Origin: Goniomonas avonlea
Taxonomy: Eukaryota; Cryptophyceae; Goniomonadida; Goniomonadaceae
Reading direction: 5' to 3'
DNA: 12,324 nt
NCBI GenBank assembly: GCA_003573635.1
Contig: QUTJ01031502.1
Span: 1 to 12,324 of the forward strand
The translations under genes and the position numbers were made by a program. The first letter of the stretch is position 1. Each line of letters starts with the position of its first letter. The notes under the pieces are model-generated. The model saw nothing but the letters and a program-made list of their open reading frames with translations, searched no databases and was not told where the DNA came from. Positions 1-7,948 of the stretch are shown piece after piece.

Positions 1-77
1 GAGAGAGAGAGAGAGAGCGAGAGAGAGAGAGAGTATTTCAGCAGCCTAGAACCGCAGAGCAGTCACAAATCCGTGGA
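1..77 (-). repeat. Dispersed (CT)n-tailed repeat, copy 1
   Basis: Read on the minus strand this is a short module (about 34-77) ending in GAAATA followed by a long CT run (1-33). The module matches five copies near 11.6-12.1 kb. It holds the small stem CTGC/GCGG at 59-62 and 52-55. It lies in the RAPTOR intron downstream of the last visible exon and is cut by the window edge. Confidence 0.75.
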
Positions 78-139
78 TCTGCCTCAGGAGCATAGGAACA
101 GCAGCGCTCGGAATTTCACGACACAGCACATGGGTTCAC

Positions 140-2881
140 CTGGCGCAGCTCTGCGGCGGGAGACTGGAGGAGCTTGAGCACGTACGGGAAAATCCCCACG
201 GCAAGCGCGAGGTGGACGGCCCAAGGACCTGTGTCGAGGAAGCGTGCCAGCAAAAGCAACGCTCGGAGTCTGTGCACTTGCGAGAGGAGCACCTGCACAC
301 CGGTCACGTCCCGGTGTGACAACCAAGACGCTGTCCCTTCCTCCACAAGGTATCTATCTCTTCATGACTATCTCTGTATCTCCATGACAGAAAGGAGGCA
401 AGTGTCGATCTCAGGACTATCAGGTGTCCCTCGCGAATCTCCACAGCGCAAGAGAAAGGGGCGATCTACCGGCTCCAGGTAACAGAAGGGATAGAAAGTG
501 CCCGTCTATGTTTCTCATACAGAGAGGAGCCAAGCTCAAGAAAAGTGCATCTAGTGCGTGCACGGCAGGAGCAAGCAATGGTCTCTGGAGGCCACCTGGA
601 GGACAATAGGAAGTTGTTGCGGCGGCTTCTTGTCCTCAGCACCAAAATCCAGCCAGACCTCGAAGGCAGTGAGCTGCTCGGTGAAGAAACTGCTGTGCTG
701 GAACTCCATGTCCGGATTGTGCAACAGTTTTGGCACCTGTGGCATGCAGGAGTTAGAGATCGGAACTAAGCTGTGACCAAGGTCTCAACAACGGCGTGTT
801 GCAGCCGATCGCTGGGAGAGACAGGCGCGTGCTGCACCAACAAGAGGGCTTGTCAACTGTACCTGGGAGAGACANGTGTCTGCGGCCAGGTCCCAGCTGC
901 TCCACAGCGGGTGCTGCGATGTCGGAGGCAGTTTTGGCAGTGACACAGGCGTGCAGTTGACACTCCTCAAGATTCGCTCGGCCAGCAGAAAGTTCCGAAA
1001 TATTGAGGCAACTAGCAGGTCCTGGCGAAACAGCCGCTGGAAGAGATCGCGAGGGAGGACCGTCCAAGCGATTGTGTCAGTGATGGCAGTAAAGATCCAG
1101 TTGAGTTCACCGAGAAGTGTTTTGCGGTCGTTGAGCCGGCCCTGGAGGGCGAGGTCAGCGAGGTCAGTCTGCGTCGCCTCGGCGTCCTCCAGTCTAGCTG
1201 CTGTGATTGTCTGGCTACCGTGTCTGTCTGCTTGCCATCTTCTGTTGCCTGCCTGTCGTTTGTCTCCTGCGCTCTCGCTCGTGTTGTCAGGCGTCTGCAT
1301 GCCCATTGCCAGTCGACCACCTGTTGTCTATCTTTGGCTGTTGCTGGGTCTTCTTCTCTGTAGTCTCCGTCTTGTTGCCTGTGTCTTTCGTCTGCATGAC
1401 AGCTGGTTTTCTGAATCTTCAAGATCAGCGAGAACACCCCAGACACAAAATGTTCAGGCGGACCGAAAGTAACGCGCGTGCACACGTAAGATCAGACATC
1501 AGGCAGGCGCCACGACTCGTCCCACCAGGGAGAGAACACACACGAGAGAGAGAGAGAGAGAGAGACCAGGCACAGGCACAAATACGGAGACTGATGGCGG
1601 TCAAGCACAGTGTCCAGGACACAGGCAAACCAACCCGCACCGGGATCTTATCAACAATGTCGGGAGGCAGCCGTGTCAGCGTAGACCTGCTACAGAACCA
1701 CCGTAGCGCGACCACAATGGGCGTCGTCAGACAGGAAGTGAACAAATCTGCTGGGAGGGCGGGGTTCTGTGGTAGCAGTTCTCCCGCGCTGCACGAGGCC
1801 AGCATTATGCAATCCTGGAGTGTCGTGAGTTCAGGCTCTGAGAATCTGCACCCTTATGGAGTGGGGCTATCAACCATGAGGAACGAACCTCGTGGCGCTG
1901 TCGCTGCAACGCGAATTGGTTGTAGGCTTTGACCACCAGCCCCGCCGCCGAGCAATCTGCACTAGCATATGAGCGACGGTGCCAACCAGCAAGCAAATAC
2001 GAAGGGGGACTCACCAAAGACATATATGGAAGGTGTACCGAGCCAGGACTGCAGGTCGTAGATCGACAGAGGAATGTATTGCGTGAAGTTCTGGTATGCA
2101 GGATTAGCGAAGTGACACGAAAGGAGACCAGGAACCAGCAGGATCACAACACAATCAAGTCGTTAAAAAAAATGTTGACATAATACCTTGTTGAACACCC
2201 ATATTTCTCCATTTGCCGTCGGACGCGGCACGCCGTGCCCATTGTAATGGAACAACACGCGCTCACCCTGTTTCAAGAGTGAAGACCCGGACCGACAGAT
2301 CCACCCGTGAGATGAAAAGCAAACGAGCCTCTACCTTTGCGCTTCGGCGCATGGAATGGCACAACTTTTTTACATCCTCGACAGTCGGATCTAAACTTTG
2401 CTTGTACCTTGCCTGAGTCAAGAGTCAGGATGAGAGTGAGCCACAAAGGACAGTACCCGTGGCTGCCAACGCTCGTACTGATCCTGCAATCGTTTTCCTA
2501 TCGCCTCAAGTGCTTTGGCAGGGGCGAGACAGAACGGATCTGTTGTGCTGTCAGATGGTTCTTGGGGTGGCAAAGCTTTTCGTACCCATCCAGCACTCCA
2601 TTCGAGCACAAGGGCTTGGTTTCACAACATCTGGGGGATCAACACCAATATTGATACACACCACTAAAGCTACGCTTCCGGTTTTCATCTGTCGCCTGGT
2701 CAGACTCCAAACTTCTTCTCGAAATTCCTACCCTCTCCAAAATGCGCCACTCGAGCACGAACTCTTCCTTGGGTTTGTAGGCCAGCACCTCGTCTGCGTG
2801 ACGTGACTCTGTGAACAAGAGATCATAACCATCAGGTTGTGATCTCCTGGGGCGTGCCGGAGCTAGCTCGAGCGAGGCCAT
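140..2881 (-). CDS. RPTOR: Raptor (regulatory-associated protein of TOR), N-terminal 462 residues, 11 exons, 3' part outside window
   Basis: Scaffold subunit of TORC1 that presents substrates to TOR kinase. Exons on the minus strand: 2881-2732, 2688-2586, 2539-2457, 2412-2335, 2267-2187, 2090-2015, 1956-1889, 1814-1641, 1141-863, 736-596, 292-140; all have GT...AG introns and matching phases. Hallmarks seen: [19 protein letters not shown] and [19 protein letters not shown] near residues 55-110, then the caspase-like Raptor N-terminal conserved core with [18 protein letters not shown] (about 144-161), [20 protein letters not shown] and DCSAAG (191-196), followed by helical-repeat sequence [46 protein letters not shown] and [20 protein letters not shown]. 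The ATG at 2881 sits in GGCATGG, and an in-frame TGA lies upstream at 2999-3001. The last exon ends at a GTGAAC donor; the following intron runs off the window, so the rest of the helical repeats and the WD40 propeller are not here. The N at 875 falls in an ACN codon, threonine in any case. Confidence 0.95.
293..595 (-). other. RAPTOR intron 10 (303 nt)
   Basis: Intron between the exons at 736-596 and 292-140, phase 0, with donor GTGGCC and acceptor GTGTGCAG. I see no coding segment or RNA gene in it. The upstream exon end CCTCCAG recurs 4 nt inside the intron (CCTCCAG-GTGG-CCTCCAG), too short to interpret. Confidence 0.8.
812..835 (-). repeat. Intronic echo of the 3' end of RAPTOR exon 9
   Basis: Within the 126-nt intron 737-862, plus-strand bases 812-823 (CTGGGAGAGACA) repeat exactly the end of the adjacent exon at 863-874, and the next 12 bases match at about 8 positions. 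The copy starts 51 bp from the true exon end. The GT donor is not preserved in it. Confidence 0.6.
1142..1640 (-). other. RAPTOR intron 8 (499 nt) with low-complexity DNA
   Basis: Phase 0 intron with donor GTGCGG and acceptor CTCCAG, joining ...DIVDKIP to [13 protein letters not shown]. It contains a (GA)n run at about 1544-1564 and a degenerate TGTCTG/TGCCTG-rich stretch at about 1205-1400 (plus strand). Long plus-strand open frames here are Cys/Leu/Val-rich translations of this biased DNA. It is about ten times longer than the first three RAPTOR introns. Confidence 0.85.
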
Positions 2882-3148
2882 GCCGAAGCCCGCCTGTGGC
2901 GTCGCTTCTGGCTTGTGCAGAGGGCGGGCGTTCCTGTATAACTTTCCGAGGTGCGAAATATCCGCCGAAATTGACCGCAGATTTGGGCTAATGGCAAGTC
3001 AGATCTATTTTCTTCTAGCGTGTTTCTTTCATGCAACTGAAGCAAAATAAATAGTTCCCGTGATGTAACATCGCGTTTTGCGGGGCTGCGAAACGTCGCA
3101 GAACGGCGAGGGGCCACCTTGGCACCAAGAGGCGAGTTGTTGCGGGTC
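2882..3148. promoter_or_regulatory. Shared divergent promoter region of RAPTOR and the PH gene
   Basis: The 267 bp separate two divergently oriented start codons. Visible candidates are an A/T-rich AAAATAAATAG at 3044-3054 and a perfect 11-bp inverted repeat GATGTAACATC at 3062-3072, both nearer the PH gene. The role is inferred from position only; no transcription start can be read. Confidence 0.5.
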
Positions 3149-3865
3149 ATGAGCCACGCTGTGTTTCGCCATTACGCCAGTGTAGCTGATGATACTGCTG
3201 TGTTACAAGGTGTTTTAACAAAGAAACGCACCAAATCAAGTGTGTTTGGCTGGCACAAGCGCTACTTTGTTCTGACTGTGTCGGGGCAACATTTGGTGTA
3301 CTACAATCAGGTTCCGCAGGCGTCAACGAGGCCACGGGGAGAAGCACCAATCAGCAATATCTTGTCGGTGGTGTGTTCTGAACGCTCTCCGAGCAAGGAG
3401 GTTCTCACGATTTGTTTCCGCGATGGGGGCGATCCGTGGGTATTGAGAATGAGCAAGGAAAAGGCTGCAATATGGACCGCTGCATTGCAGCAGTATATGG
3501 CATTTTACTCCCCCTCTGCAATGCGTACCTCAAAATTGAGGACTCAGTCTAAGTTAAAAGCCTTGGTGGCCAAGCACCTCGTTGGCAGCAGTTCCAACCT
3601 CTCCCGTGTCAGCAGCGGAAACGGGCTACAGCGGGTGCCCAGTGGCCCATCGAACGTTGCACGAGTGCCAAGTGGTGCATCGAACATTGCGCGAGTCCCT
3701 AGTGGTGCCTCGAACATTGCCCGAGTCCCTAGTGGTGCATCGAACATTGCGCGAGGCCCTAGTGGTGCCTCGAACATTGCGAGAACGCCAAGCGGCGGGT
3801 CGAAAATAGCACGGGTGCCCAGTGGTGGCTCGAACCTTGTTCGTAGCTTTGTCGCTGTGAGATGA
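3149..3865 (+). CDS. PH-domain protein with a tandem 10-residue repeat tail
   Basis: Single-exon protein of 238 aa. Residues about 17-118 look like a pleckstrin homology domain: a first strand LQGVLTKKR, then FGWHKRYFVL and HLVYYN with the basic strand 1-2 loop typical of phosphoinositide binders, and a closing helix EKAAIWTAALQQYM bearing the near-invariant Trp (W109). Residues 162-231 are seven 10-residue units of the type RVPSGASNIA, preceded by a diverged unit with VSSG. The tail is Ser/Gly/Arg-rich and probably disordered. The ATG at 3149 gives the shortest complete domain; the frame stays open upstream to 3119 without another ATG. PH domains bind membrane phosphoinositides or proteins; the ligand cannot be told here. 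It is divergent from RAPTOR and convergent with the P450. Confidence 0.85.
   Translation: MSHAVFRHYASVADDTAVLQGVLTKKRTKSSVFGWHKRYFVLTVSGQHLVYYNQVPQASTRPRGEAPISNILSVVCSERSPSKEVLTICFRDGGDPWVLRMSKEKAAIWTAALQQYMAFYSPSAMRTSKLRTQSKLKALVAKHLVGSSSNLSRVSSGNGLQRVPSGPSNVARVPSGASNIARVPSGASNIARVPSGASNIARGPSGASNIARTPSGGSKIARVPSGGSNLVRSFVAVR
3632..3841 (+). repeat. 30-bp in-frame tandem repeat, seven units, in the PH gene
   Basis: Seven 30-bp units encode the RVPSGASNIA motif. Units differ by a few substitutions, and the outermost ones diverge most. Because 30 is a multiple of three, unit gain or loss keeps frame. It also leaves long open frames on the opposite strand, which are artefacts. Confidence 0.95.
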
Positions 3866-3893
3866 CACCAACGCTGAATCCAATACCTGTGCT

Positions 3894-3914
3894 CGAAAAA
3901 ATCATTTTTTTTCG
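3894..3914. terminator. A/T stem between the convergent PH and P450 genes
   Basis: CGAAAAAA, a TCA spacer, then TTTTTTTTCG form an inverted repeat in the 154-bp gap between two convergent stop codons. It could serve 3'-end formation on both strands; this is inferred from position and symmetry only. Confidence 0.3.
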
Positions 3915-4019
3915 CAGGGTTGTTCAAAACACGAGGGCGCACACTGGACGCTTCGCCGATTAACGTGTGGAAACAGTTACCGCCTGTTCTGTATCCCTCA
4001 GGAAACCAAGCCTCTGGCC

Positions 4020-7000
4020 TCACTGAGTCCTGGGCGTGGGCAGCAACCACAAGTTGTGGCTGTCGCAGTCCGTAGAGTTGACCAAGCTCATTGTAATCAT
4101 CGTGCTGTAGCTGATCTTGTCCTTCTCGCCGGCGAGCAACTGGAACGAGAAGCGCTGGAGCAGCTGAACTGCCAGCGCCTTTGCCTCAAACAGCGCCATG
4201 TTCTGGCCAAGGCAGATGCGCGGCCCTCCCTGGAACACCGGAAACTCGAACTGGCTCGGCTGCTTGAAAGGGATCCAGCGTTCCGGGCGGCACTCCAGCG
4301 GGTTGGAATACCTCTGGGGGTCGCGGCCCTGCGTCGCGATGATTAAACATTCCATAGCTCATGCTTATCATCAATTTCAGATGAAAGAAATGTTCCTTAG
4401 TGTTGGTGGTTCGATCACATCGCGGTCAGTCACAACGTCTAAACTGACGAAAGTCGGTCCGGAAGAGCATGATACCTCAGTCAACAGTGCGCTGGTGCGT
4501 CTGGATGAACAGTCCGACAGTCTCACCACTCAGGGACGCACTCGGGTATTCACAACAAGAATTACACCAGAATTCACCAAAATCCCCGGATCACCAGGAT
4601 TCACCTGGTGAGGTGAGGCAGTCGAGCGTGCTCAGAAACAGGTGTCCAGTCAGACACATCCGAAGACACACACAGCCACGCACACAAGGACATCACAAGA
4701 CCACCACACAGAGAGCACCACGCACAGAGGCACACCGCAAGACGCCACGCAGCCCACAACCCCGACGTTCACAGGACAACACGAGGGCGCGAGGGGGAAG
4801 AGGGAGAGCGGGTACAGACCATGAGGTAGGGAAAAAACACGAGACGCGTGCTGGCAGGGAACTTTGTGCCGTCGGGCAGGACGTCGTCGTTGACGCTGAA
4901 CTTGGAGTCCTCTGGTTGCGCAAGCGTGAGATCGACCCAAGCGTGAGATCGACCCAAGCGTGAGATCGATGACGAGATCGATAACCAAGCGTGAGATCGA
5001 TGACCAAACAAGAGCGTGCGAAGAGGAAACGAGTGGTCTAGCTCCTCTTGACGAGAGCATGGCGAATTATCCACCGTTGTCTGGCCATTGTCCACCCATT
5101 ATCCCCATTATCCACCTATTATCCATATTCATCAGCATATCCATCAGGATCAGGAGAGGCAGAGACAGCAACGCACACTGCGAGAGAGAATGCACAGCGA
5201 GAGTCTCTGCATCTCTGCGTCTCCACATCTGTGGTGTCCTCGGTGCCCCCCCTCCCCCCCCCCCCTCTCTCGCTCGCTCGCTCGCTCGCTCTCTCACACA
5301 CACGCACGCGCACACACTCACTCTCACTCCCTCTCTCTTTCTCTCTCTCTCTGCATCTGTGGTGCCCCTGTGCCTCTGCCCCTGTGCCTGGCCAACGAAT
5401 GAGTCGCAAGGAACTGCTCAGTCAGCTGTGCCTGCGTTTGTGCCTGTGTTTGTGAAACTGCTTGACGTCTCGGGTATGTTGTCGCCCACCTGGCACCGGA
5501 GGAAAGAGTCGCAGTGCCTCATAGAGTACTCCGTTCAGGTACGGGAGCTGGCTGGCGGTCAACTGCTCTGGAGTGAGGGGAGCGTCCGAGGACACGCGAC
5601 GCCTTGGGAAGGCCTGCGCTTGCGGGTCAGCACGGACACCACATTGCACACCTCAGGATTTCCGGTGTTGGGAACATTTGATCTCTTCTTTGGCATATTG
5701 TGTCTCGATTTTCTCGAGATGTGCACACGTATCGACCTGTTGCATGGGGGCATCAGGATCTAATCTCACTGGGGCAGCCCGCCAATCTCAAACACTGCAC
5801 CTGGTCAATCGCCTCAATGAGTCAACACACTGTACCTGGTGAGTCTCCTCAGGAGTCAACACAATAAGTCAACACACTGTCCCTGGTCAATCTCCTCAGG
5901 AGTCAACACAGCGTACCTTGTCAATCTCCACATGGAGTCGGCGCTGGACATCAGGATTAGTCGCAATCAAGTAGAAAGCCCAAGTGAGGAGGCAGGCCGT
6001 GGTGTCCCTGCCAGCGATCACGAACGACATGACAATGTCCCTCAAAAACTCGTCGCTGTACGTCGGCTCCCCGTCCGCTTCGCAAATCTGGCGACTCACG
6101 TAAGAGGTCAACAGCACGTCTAGAGATTCCTGGACGACTTTCGAATCACCGCTAACATCCCAAGCACCTCCCGGGTGGACTCCAAGTCAGCCTCTTCGCC
6201 AGCCCTTGCGGGTTCAGCGAACAACGAATGGGCTCGAAGTTCGGCTCGACCGAGATGCAGACCAGTCAAACTCGAAAAGTACGGCCCTCGATTTCTCTCG
6301 ACGGGACAAATGACACACCCTCATAAACATCGCAAGCAAATCCCGGGAGGATTCGAAGTCAGCCTCCTGGCGGCGCTGGCGGATGATGCGAATGGACTCG
6401 GTGTGCAGCGTCCGCACTGCCGCCCGCAGCAGCCTGCCACATGACTCAGAAAAAAGTTGGAACAAAGCCTGACAGCTGTGATCGGGCCACTCAGCGACAC
6501 AGGCAACTCGAGCACAACAGTACAGGCCACGGGTCCCCAGGCACGCAAGCCGGTCGCAGGCAGGTGACAAGCGCATGAATGATGCACCTGTGCTCAGGGT
6601 GAAAGCGTGACTGAATCCACGGAATCAGACCGGTTGCGCCAACTGGACGGATGCCCCCAAAAGGAAACGGCAGGTACATGCACCCAATAATTACGGGCAG
6701 GCTGGAGTAAACATAGCGAACAATGGCTCTGTTGGGTTTGGTTAGATGCAGGTTCTGGAACTGATTAAATCACCTGTGAGCGTCATCGAACGCGCTAGTG
6801 TAGGCGTCGTGCTTCCCACGCAGCGTATCTGTGACACGACCAAAGAATATGGAGGAGATTGAATCCATCGTGAAGGCAAAGAAATGTTTTTGCATCTGAA
6901 ATGTGAGTGAGCAAGCAAAGAAAAATTGGATAGGAGATGATCCAGGGGGCAAGCAAAGGAAAAGAGATCGCACATCAGTTTTTTCACCCTGGGGCACATT

Positions 7001-7712
7001 CTCCAAGAGATCGATGAAATTGAAGGTTTTGTTGTGAAAAGTCGTCGCCATGTGATCCTGTGGGTAATGTGAGATCAGCAGCGAATGATCAAGCAGGTAC
7101 CTGAAAATTATTCCTGGTGAAAATCGAAGCTGCAATTTTCCTTTGTTTGTACCATGTATCGTGCTCATATTTAACCGCTGTGTCAGATGTCAGGAAACTT
7201 TTTCATTCTCTCGCTCGGCCCACCGTGGCGGAGAGTGAAAATGCCGTCCCGGCCTAACCAAGACTTGAGAAGAGTCATCACAAAATCCTGTTGTTCGCTC
7301 GCTTTATCGTAGTTTTCAAAATTGTCCTTGAACATATGCTGCACAGTTTTGGCATCCAGTGCAACAACTTCTACCGCCGGTCCGAAGCAAATCTTCACCA
7401 CACTGACCCCCGGCTTTGCTAAGGGCAGTAACATGTCGGTCTTCCAGTCATGCCTCCGGAGCAAATTTTCTGAGACTTCCTTGCCCATCGGATCGAGCAC
7501 AAATCCTGGAACTGGGGAACAATCATTCCTCCGAAAACCCAAACACGAGCTTCACCATCTTTCAAAAATCGTCGTTTCCGCCGCACCGAGAGCACGGTAT
7601 CTGCAATCTTCCACACAATATGAAATACAGCAAAGACAGCATAAGCTTTCAACACAGTGGTCCAAGACACCACCGAGATTCCGGGCAACAAGCCCGCCGT
7701 GGTCCACACCAT
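4020..7712 (-). CDS. Cytochrome P450 monooxygenase, CYP86/CYP4-like, complete, 11 exons
   Basis: Haem monooxygenase of 573 aa; the class often hydroxylates fatty acids and is ER-anchored. Exons: 7712-7556, 7511-7224, 7177-7101, 7057-6974, 6895-6774, 6728-6588, 6433-6319, 6129-5917, 5613-5490, 4911-4820, 4328-4020; all have GT...AG introns and consistent phase, total 1722 nt. Seen: N-terminal hydrophobic anchor (about 17-38), VPG hinge (53-55), helix C WYKQR (157-161), helix I AGRDTTA (367-373), helix K EALR (431-434), PERW (486-489) and the haem loop FQGGPRICLG (503-512) with Cys510 as ligand. Length and motif spacing are normal, so it should be active. The family call rests on the SVNDDVLPDGTKFPASTR and FPYLMGRDPQRYSNP segments; the substrate is unknown. 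Introns are 44, 46, 43, 78, 45, 154, 189, 303, 578 and 491 nt from 5' to 3'. The gene is divergent from the SET gene. Confidence 0.97.
4329..4819 (-). other. P450 intron 10 (491 nt)
   Basis: Phase 0, donor GTCTGT, acceptor GACGCAG, joining PYLM to GRDPQRY. It holds a perfect 8-bp hairpin TCACCAGG/CCTGGTGA with loop ATTCA at 4591-4611 and a strongly A/C-biased stretch (plus strand) at about 4630-4790. No coding segment seen. Confidence 0.85.
4921..5005 (-). repeat. 17-bp tandem repeat abutting a P450 splice acceptor
   Basis: Units of the form CAAGCGTGAGATCGACC begin at 4921, 4938, 4955 and 4986 (plus strand), with a partial unit between the last two. The array ends 9 bp before the first base of the exon at 4911. 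Confidence 0.9.
5246..5352 (+). repeat. Compound microsatellite: poly-C, (CTCG)n, (CA)n, (CT)n
   Basis: Poly-C interrupted by one T (5246-5265) is followed by CTCG units, alternating CA/CG dinucleotides and CT runs. It is intronic, and its length may be unreliable in assembly. Confidence 0.95.
5781..5930 (-). repeat. About 35-bp tandem repeat built from the P450 exon 8 / donor junction
   Basis: On the minus strand the true exon end reads GGAGATTGACAAG followed by GTACGC. Diverged copies of this junction recur in the intron: plus-strand GTCAATCTCC-type cores start at 5920 (true exon), 5886, 5839 and 5804, with a partial at 5781. Spacings are 34, 47 and 35 bp; the 47 includes a 12-13-bp internal duplication of GTCAACACA. 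Copies at 5839 and 5804 keep AG-GT at the donor position; the 5886 copy reads AGGGAC and has lost it. Confidence 0.85.
6154..6200 (-). repeat. Pseudo-exon copy of the 3' end of P450 exon 7 in its own intron
   Basis: Bases 6154-6200 match 6326-6372 at 38 of 47 positions by hand alignment, 172 bp apart. In the same frame the copy reads EADLESTREVLGML against EADFESSRDLLAMF in the real exon, and it is followed by a GT at 6149-6148. It lies in the intron 6130-6318. The canonical splice from MFMR to ESLDVLL skips it. Confidence 0.85.
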
Positions 7713-7948
7713 TGGATTTCTGCCAATTTTCTGGGCGGCGAACTGAGTCTACTGAGAGCGCAGGATAAGCTCTGGGTAGATAGATCAAGGTACAATTATA
7801 GCTAACGATAGGTACCATATCAGTGACGTGGACATGGTGCGCGGCATCCTTGCTGGGATTGGTTGGTGCCTGCTGGCCTCTACAATCACACTCCTGTTTG
7901 TTCCGCCAGCCGCAGGCGCGCTGTTTGCCCAGTCGTTCAATCTTTGAC
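7713..7948. promoter_or_regulatory. Divergent promoter region of the P450 and SET genes
   Basis: The 236 bp lie between the P450 start and the proposed SET start. An A/T-rich TACAATTATA at 7791-7800 and a GGTACC palindrome near 7811-7816 are visible. The right part holds a short hydrophobic reading frame (7834-7947). Function inferred from gene orientation. Confidence 0.45.
7834..7947 (+). CDS. Signal-peptide-like 37-aa frame: uORF or unresolved first exon of the SET gene
   Basis: ATG at 7834 opens a 37-aa frame with a textbook signal-peptide shape: MVRG, hydrophobic core WCLLASTITLLFVPP, then AAGA as a possible cleavage region. It stops at TGA 7945-7947, one base before the ATG at 7949 (TGACATG). 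It is in a different frame from the SET exon; I found no GT/AG pair that joins its hydrophobic core convincingly to that frame. Either it is a uORF permitting reinitiation, a leader exon with a junction I cannot resolve, or chance. Confidence 0.35.
   Translation: MVRGILAGIGWCLLASTITLLFVPPAAGALFAQSFNL

Larger units (their letters stand above)
4912..5489 (-). other. P450 intron 9 (578 nt), repeat-filled
   Basis: Phase 1, donor GTGGGC, acceptor GCAACCAG; it rejoins PPVP to EDSKFSV. From the acceptor outwards it contains 17-bp tandem units (4921-5005), a degenerate TTATCCA-rich repeat (about 5067-5148), a microsatellite cluster (5246-5352) and GTGCCTG-type repeats (about 5366-5456). No gene seen. 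Confidence 0.85.

Noticed and set aside
1207-1932. 241-aa plus-strand open frame with a hydrophobic Cys/Leu-rich start
   Set aside because: It runs antisense through two real RAPTOR exons and a biased TGTCTG-rich intron; the composition explains the openness and no family motif is present.
3544-4050. 168-aa minus-strand open frame
   Set aside because: It is the reverse reading of the 30-bp PH repeat, open because the unit is a multiple of three without stops on either strand.
4056-4346. Plus-strand 96-aa frame
   Set aside because: Antisense to the last P450 exon, which carries the haem-binding loop.
5067-5118. TTATCCAC repeats resembling bacterial DnaA boxes
   Set aside because: They lie in an intron of a eukaryotic gene as part of a degenerate local repeat; no replication origin context.
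4960-5763. 267-aa plus-strand frame with a run of Pro and Leu/Ser
   Set aside because: Translation of intronic microsatellites and antisense of the helix-K exon; no coding features.
4020-7712. Several separate small P450 fragments or a pseudogene
   Set aside because: All eleven pieces join at GT/AG sites in matching phase to a complete 573-aa P450 with every key motif.
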